6,599 bases of DNA from CAVPRW01 sp046727435 [NCBI: bacterium] (GTDB taxonomy: Bacteria; Tectomicrobia; Entotheonellia; J063). The notes under the pieces are model-generated. The model saw nothing but the letters and a program-made list of their open reading frames with translations, was not told where the DNA came from and did not search any database. Where the stretch lies: the NCBI GenBank assembly GCA_046727435.1, contig JBKPCR010000055.1, positions 1 through 6,599 of the forward strand, written 5' to 3'. Numbering within the stretch: the stretch's first letter is position 1; every line of letters begins with the position of its first letter. Positions 5,682 to 6,599 of the stretch are shown piece by piece. A program made the translations under genes and the position numbers.

Positions 5682-5910
5682 CCAGCCTGCCGAACCTCGC
5701 CATCGGTTCCCCAACCGCTTTATCTGCATCGGTTGGCTGGCGTACGCAGAGTGATGAGACCGATGCTAGAACAACACTACGCCCGGATGTTCAGAAGCTT
5801 CATCGGTAGCTATCAGCAATCCAGACCGCACAACGGTATGGAGTTCGCTTGGTGACGATGGAAGAGCCTAGCGCCCGGGTTGGGATGAAGCGGCCATTCA
5901 GGAGTGGACG
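5682..5910 (+). other. Long leader between the terminator and bluB, with a chain of tiny ORFs
   Basis: These 229 nt hold no recognisable gene. An inverted repeat ccaaccg (5711-5717)/cggttgg (5730-5736) could form a hairpin. Three short plus-strand ORFs are linked end to end: 40 codons (5632-5754, running through the terminator), 33 codons starting in a TGATG overlap (5754-5855), and 18 codons (5858-5914) whose stop overlaps the bluB start as ATGA. None resembles a known protein, and no clear ribosome-binding site is seen before the first. They may be chance or may help couple translation into bluB. Confidence 0.4.
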
Positions 5911-6599
5911 ATGACGGAACGATTGGTGGACCTGATGGATCGGACGTTCAGCGCGACGGAGCGAGAGGTGATCTACCGACTCATCCGGAGCCGACGAGAT
6001 ATCCGGCAGTTCGCGCCCGATCCCATTCCGCCGGAAGCGCTGCTCCGTATTCTCGAAGCGGCGCACCATGCCCCATCGGTGGGCTTCATGCAGCCCTGGA
6101 ATTTTATCTTGATCACCTCGTCGCGCCTGCGGACCCAAATCAAAGCATTGTTCGAGGAGATCAATGTGGGGGAGGCACATCGGGTCGCTGATCGATCCCG
6201 GCAACAGCTGTATCGGAGTCTCAAGCTCGAAGGGTTGCTTGAATCTCCGATGAACATGGCGGTCACCTGTGACCGGCGACGTGGCAAGCCATTTGTCCTG
6301 GGTCGCACGCCGGTGCCGGATACCGACATCTATAGCACCTGCCTGGCCATCCAGAATATGTGGTTGGCCGCCTGTGCGGAAGGGATCGGCATCGGCTGGG
6401 TCAGCATTCTCGACTACGGCAAAGTCGAGCGCTTGTTGGGGTTACCTGAGGGCGTGCAACTCATCGCCTATCTGTGCATGGGATTTCCACGCGAATTCCG
6501 TGCCCGTCCCATGCTGGAAGAGGTAGGGTGGCGGTCGCGGATGCCACTTCAAGGGTTGATTTATCAGGACGGCTGGGGCCAGCCGTGTGAATGGTTGCC
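5911..6599 (+). CDS. bluB: 5,6-dimethylbenzimidazole synthase BluB, 3' end beyond window
   Basis: The frame is open from ATG 5911 to the right edge (229 codons plus 2 nt). The family is about 220-230 aa, so only the last few residues are probably missing. BluB is a nitroreductase-fold enzyme that fragments reduced FMN with O2 to make 5,6-dimethylbenzimidazole, the lower ligand of cobalamin. Visible marks are RSRRDIRQF (residues 26-34), with D30 in the place of the catalytic Asp known as D32 in the Sinorhizobium enzyme. Also present are HHAPSVGFMQPWNF (52-65) for flavin binding, LESPMNMAVTCD (110-121), TDIYSTCLAIQNMWLAA (138-154), and EGIGIGWVSIL (157-167), with S165 near the expected active-site Ser. 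AGGAG (5900-5904) stands 6 nt before ATG. The cobalamin riboswitch and terminator upstream fit feedback by the end product. The sequence separates it well from generic nitroreductases. Confidence 0.94.
   Translation, partial: MTERLVDLMDRTFSATEREVIYRLIRSRRDIRQFAPDPIPPEALLRILEAAHHAPSVGFMQPWNFILITSSRLRTQIKALFEEINVGEAHRVADRSRQQLYRSLKLEGLLESPMNMAVTCDRRRGKPFVLGRTPVPDTDIYSTCLAIQNMWLAACAEGIGIGWVSILDYGKVERLLGLPEGVQLIAYLCMGFPREFRARPMLEEVGWRSRMPLQGLIYQDGWGQPCEWL

Noticed and set aside
5800-6204. 134-codon minus-strand open frame across the bluB start
   Set aside because: It overlaps the well-supported bluB gene on the opposite strand and shows no recognisable features.

Overview
The window looks like bacterial chromosome from a moderately GC-rich organism. 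Genes have Shine-Dalgarno starts, and TAG is used as an ordinary stop by two intact genes. A carboxy-terminal protease next to tsaD, plus a cobalamin riboswitch ahead of bluB, would fit Nitrospirota or a similar environmental lineage. That placement is an inference from remembered gene neighbourhoods, not something the sequence proves.

Layout: (1) Positions 2-1599, plus strand, hold housekeeping genes: the 3' end of an S41 C-terminal processing protease, a 55-nt imperfect palindrome, then a complete tsaD. (2) Positions 1608 to about 5420 form a minus-strand accessory block. It has two intact enzymes, an amidohydrolase (3825-4997) and a DAO-family FAD oxidoreductase (2112-3311). Around them are three damaged genes: a VOC/glyoxalase-fold gene with an in-frame amber codon (1608-2030), the frameshifted C-terminal end of an ABC transporter permease (about 3346-3764), and a weaker, frameshifted trace of an amidase C-terminus (about 5089-5420). 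(3) Positions 5432-6599, plus strand, are a vitamin B12 control unit: a cobalamin riboswitch, a strong intrinsic terminator 51 nt later, about 230 nt of leader, and bluB running off the right edge.

In region 3, cobalamin would be sensed by the riboswitch and would favour the terminator. That would lower expression of BluB, which makes 5,6-dimethylbenzimidazole, the lower ligand of cobalamin, so this is end-product feedback. Region 2 reads as a catabolic or amine/amide-related gene block in decay. The remaining enzymes look intact, but their substrates cannot be named from sequence alone.

I found no CRISPR array, tRNA, rRNA, insertion sequence or convincing novel defence-type system. The most notable points are the single amber codon at a conserved aromatic position of the VOC gene, the two gene remnants hidden in apparent intergenic space, and the riboswitch-terminator-bluB arrangement.
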